Virus record (IMG/VR): IMGVR_UViG_3300030060_001528
Location: 1 to 24,546 of that record
Direction: 5' to 3' (one strand)
Source of the DNA: a virus
Length of the DNA: 24,546 bases
Made by a program: the position numbers and the translations under genes. Below the pieces are notes generated by a model. It searched no databases. It saw only the letters and a list, made by a program, of their open reading frames with translations, and was not told the DNA's origin. Positions 22,820-24,546 of the stretch are shown piece by piece (position 1 is the stretch's first letter; each line of letters starts with the position of its first letter).

Positions 22820-23247
22820 ATCAACTCCTTAAACTCTGTCATCATAATGTGAACTGCTGGTTGAACGTCTTGCCAATCTCTAGTATTTTTAGTTCTAGCA
22901 CCCCACCTTAGTTCGTGTTCAGTATTATCTGTTAGTATACAATAAATGTCTTTATCTATATATCTGCAAGCTAGTATGGTTGGTAGTTTTGTAGAATCTC
23001 TTAATTGTTTGGCTTTCATCCACTTGTTTAGGTTAATCATAGAATCATCATACTTATCTGTCGTCAAGTTTCTTTTTTTAATCTCTAAAAACGCTTTAAT
23101 CTTACCTTCTTTTAAAACAACATAATCAAACCTATAATCAATCGCTAACTTCTTTAACTGACAATTCCATTTTTGCTCTATTGTTTTTTTAAATTCTTTT
23201 TCTCTTAACTCGCAGGCAACAACATCATTCTGTATCTTTTCTCTCAT
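22816..23247 (-). CDS. PD-(D/E)XK family nuclease
   Basis: 143 aa. The core D41 (in RFDYVVL), E55 and K57 (in AFLEIKKR) with the strand between them fit the PD-(D/E)XK nuclease pattern D-x(n)-E-x-K; an upstream helix holding E20/E24 and a downstream helix with K75/W76 complete the usual alpha-beta-beta-beta-alpha-beta order. Possible role: endonuclease in recombination or DNA processing. It overlaps the HNH gene by 23 nt and the NinB-like gene by 4 nt. The ribosome site is a GGGGG run before the ATG. Confidence 0.75.
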   Translation of the reverse strand: MREKIQNDVVACELREKEFKKTIEQKWNCQLKKLAIDYRFDYVVLKEGKIKAFLEIKKRNLTTDKYDDSMINLNKWMKAKQLRDSTKLPTILACRYIDKDIYCILTDNTEHELRWGARTKNTRDWQDVQPAVHIMMTEFKELI

Positions 23248-23512
23248 AATACCCCCTTAGTGTTCTAAATGCTTCTTTCCATAGGTTAATTTTATACTTG
23301 TCTTCAAACTCTTTTAGTGGTAAGGCGTGTCTTTCAGTATGATGCAATCGGCAGAGTGGTATGCAAGAGTAGTGTTTGAGTGTGGGTTTTTTGCGATTAC
23401 CTCCCATACCGATTGCTTCAAGATGGTCTGGATCTGGGGAGGAGGTAAAGCAGACCAGACAATTTAAACTTTTGACATAATCGAGGTATTTTAAACTAGG
23501 GTCTTTAGCCAA
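23225..23512 (-). CDS. Small HNH-type endonuclease-like protein
   Basis: 95 aa from a TTG start with GAGG 8 nt upstream; no ATG is available before the motifs. Zinc ligands C18-x2-C21 and C50-x3-C54 with H57-H58 surround the DPDHLEA segment (H30) and GMGGNRKK, matching the C-x2-C...DxxH...C-x3-HH...H layout of small phage HNH proteins of the DUF968/recombination-nuclease type. It may cut or bind branched DNA. Overlaps both neighbours by 22-23 nt, and all genes of this region run the same way, so it is one operon with the flanking nucleases. Confidence 0.72.
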   Translation of the reverse strand: MAKDPSLKYLDYVKSLNCLVCFTSSPDPDHLEAIGMGGNRKKPTLKHYSCIPLCRLHHTERHALPLKEFEDKYKINLWKEAFRTLRGYYERKDTE

Positions 23513-23784
23513 TCCTCTAACCTCAATACTACATAAGCCTCTCCTCTGTCTTGGCGAATCACTTGAGCATCCACATTTTCATTAGGTAGTAGGTAAGATG
23601 CTATACTCTTACGGATTTTTGCCTGTATTTTATAGTCCTTAATTAAAAGGTCTACTTCTGCGTGCATACCAAGTGATTCCCCATTTGACGCATACGCCCT
23701 TTTGGAGTCGAGTCCAAACTCTTTTGCTTTATTAACAACATCTCGTTCAAATTTATTTCCTTTAACTTTGCTTGGATGAGTCAT
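23491..23784 (-). CDS. Holliday-junction-resolvase-like nuclease (PD-(D/E)XK)
   Basis: 97 aa with a strong AGGAGGGGAA ribosome site. Pattern KGNKFERDVVNKAKEFG (E13), R29, S33 in SNGESLG, E43-V-D45, then IQAKIRK (Q54-A-K56) follows the order of small Hjc-like Holliday junction resolvases (KGxxFE...R...S.G...D...QxK). Usually an E-x-K or Q-x-K closes the active site; here it is Q-x-K. Likely cuts branched DNA before packaging or in recombination. The product is short but complete for this fold. Alternative: a homologous DNA-binding or restriction-type nuclease. Confidence 0.72.
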   Translation of the reverse strand: MTHPSKVKGNKFERDVVNKAKEFGLDSKRAYASNGESLGMHAEVDLLIKDYKIQAKIRKSIASYLLPNENVDAQVIRQDRGEAYVVLRLEDWLKTLV

Positions 23785-23792
23785 TTCCCCTC

Positions 23793-23990
23793 CTATTTGT
23801 TTTTTGCAACCGACTGAAACACTTGCAAAGTTTCGTTTAATGCTTTTATAGCGTCTATGACAGAGTCTCTCTGTCTTTTAATATAATCAGCCTCTTCAAA
23901 TTTTTTAATAAGAACACAATAGCTTTTATAGTCATTTTTCTCAAGATTGTCCAATAGTCCCTTTAAAGAGCTTTCTTCATAGTTTGTCAT
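23793..23990 (-). CDS. 65-aa helical protein, function unknown
   Basis: A clear AAGGAG ribosome site sits before the ATG. The sequence is a charged helix pair (KGLLDNLEKNDYKSYCVLIKK, then EEADYIKRQRDSVIDAIKAL ending QVFQSVAKNK) without membrane segments. Heptad-like spacing of Leu/Ile suggests a small coiled coil. The first 14 nt overlap the end of a 37-aa basic peptide gene upstream. Not recognised. Confidence 0.7.
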   Translation of the reverse strand: MTNYEESSLKGLLDNLEKNDYKSYCVLIKKFEEADYIKRQRDSVIDAIKALNETLQVFQSVAKNK

Positions 23991-24090
23991 TATTCTTTCT
24001 CCTTAGTTTTAACATTCTTTTATACTTTCTTATTTCTAAGTTTTTCTTTCTTCTTTCCATCTTTCTTTGCTTGGCTTTTCTATTCGGCAT
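23977..24090 (-). CDS. 37-aa arginine/lysine-rich peptide
   Basis: ATG at 24088-24090 opens 37 codons. The frame fills the only gap in the leftward gene chain, overlapping the zinc-ribbon gene by 11 nt and the next by 14 nt; AAAGGA lies about 8 nt upstream of the ATG. 18 of 37 residues are Lys or Arg (MPNRKAKQRKMERRKKN start), with leucines spaced in a helical pattern. Another very small, strongly basic protein, analogous in composition to the four at 10157-10948, but in the other half of the window. Possible nucleic-acid-binding peptide. Confidence 0.62.
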   Translation of the reverse strand: MPNRKAKQRKMERRKKNLEIRKYKRMLKLRRKNNDKL

Positions 24091-24271
24091 CTTCTAAATC
24101 CTTTATTCTTTCTTTTAATACATCTATGTCGTCAAAACCTTGACATTGTATAACCATATCTGTCATAGAAGACATACACCACACACAAAATGAAACTGGA
24201 GATATTCCAAAATATCCAACAATATCACCATTATCTTCTTCTATCTCTGAGTCGCATATATTGCAGTTCAT
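24080..24271 (-). CDS. 63-aa zinc-ribbon mini-protein
   Basis: Two CxxC pairs, C3-x2-C6 (CNIC) and C29-x2-C32 (CVWC), form a likely zinc ribbon; an acidic C-terminal helix (DVLKERIKDLEDAE) follows. The ATG overlaps the upstream stop (ATGA). Zinc ribbons of this size may bind nucleic acid or a host protein. No family recognised. It is in the leftward nuclease operon. Confidence 0.7.
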   Translation of the reverse strand: MNCNICDSEIEEDNGDIVGYFGISPVSFCVWCMSSMTDMVIQCQGFDDIDVLKERIKDLEDAE

Positions 24272-24546
24272 TTTATTATATCTCTTAGTTTAATTTTTTT
24301 AAGTTCTTCAACTTTCTCTTTTGCATCTTCTATTTTATCTTCTGCTTTGTTTACTTCAACCTCTACTTTTTCTTTCTTGACATTTAGTTTTTGCTCAATA
24401 TCTTTTTTAAACTCTTCTACTTTCTGCTTTACCTTTTCTTCGGCTTCGCCTTTTAATATAGCCCCAAGATCTGTAAAGTATATTATACAAGCTATTCCAC
24501 CACATAGAGCAAGTATGATAGCTAATTTCTTAATTATACCATCTAG
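24268..24546 (-). CDS. Membrane-anchored coiled-coil protein (partial, N-terminus outside window)
   Basis: The open frame enters from the right edge; 92 residues are visible. A hydrophobic segment near the visible start (LAIILALCGGIACIIYF) is followed by about 65 residues of Lys/Glu-rich coiled coil (EEKVKQKVEEFKKDIEQK and on) and ends at 24268 with ATGA overlap to the zinc-ribbon gene. The anchor-plus-coiled-coil layout resembles inner-membrane spanins such as lambda Rz, but it lies away from the lysozyme and no outer-membrane partner is visible in the window. Confidence 0.65.
   Translation of the reverse strand, partial: LDGIIKKLAIILALCGGIACIIYFTDLGAILKGEAEEKVKQKVEEFKKDIEQKLNVKKEKVEVEVNKAEDKIEDAKEKVEELKKIKLRDIIK

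Noticed and set aside
1-24546. tRNA genes, CRISPR arrays, insertion sequences, integrase or attachment sites
   Set aside because: No cloverleaf-like segment, direct repeat array or terminal inverted repeats were noticed, and there is little non-coding space. This was by eye, so small elements could be missed.

Overview
The window is a near-complete virion-structure and assembly region of a double-stranded DNA tailed bacteriophage, with the start of an early or recombination region at the right end. A TerL-portal pair, a scaffold-major capsid pair, a lambda-like tail-assembly chaperone with a -1 frameshift site, a long tape-measure gene (806 aa) and a major tail protein point to a siphovirus. 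The DNA is AT-rich by eye, genes are packed with 1-35 nt overlaps, and there is no tRNA, rRNA, insertion sequence, integrase or CRISPR array. The gene content resembles uncultured marine siphoviruses as I remember them. The host cannot be read from the sequence.

Layout. (1) 1-2386, minus strand: portal (cut by the window edge) and large terminase, overlapping by 4 nt. (2) 2387-2486: the only sizeable intergenic gap (100 nt), a divergent control region. (3) 2487-4122, plus strand: scaffold-like protein, major capsid protein, then a strong hairpin terminator. (4) 4126-6998: lysis and membrane block with a GH24 lysozyme (E-C-T catalytic triad), a zinc-ribbon/metallophosphoesterase fusion, a T7-like small holin candidate, an MscS-like membrane protein and several very small membrane or coiled-coil proteins, one of them overlapping its neighbours. 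(5) 6991-10146: three beta-rich virion surface, fibre or decoration proteins. (6) 10157-10948: four consecutive tiny, extremely basic proteins, the first with an AT-hook core. (7) 10949-22477: head-tail adaptor, tail terminator-like protein, major tail protein, tail chaperones G and GT with slippery site GGGAAAC, tape measure, a 1383-aa tail-tip protein ending in a dockerin-like calcium-binding pair, and two more tail proteins. (8) 22478-24546, minus strand and convergent with the tail genes: a NinB-like protein, a PD-(D/E)XK nuclease, an HNH protein, a Holliday-junction-resolvase-like nuclease, two small hypothetical proteins, a 37-aa basic peptide, a zinc-ribbon mini-protein and a membrane-anchored coiled coil cut by the window edge.

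How it fits together: scaffold and capsid protein build the procapsid, TerL and portal package DNA, the adaptor, terminator, tube, chaperone, tape-measure and tip proteins build the tail, and lysozyme plus membrane proteins release progeny. The least explained parts are the basic mini-protein cassette, the membrane block with an MscS-like protein and a phosphoesterase, and the dockerin-like module on the tail tip.
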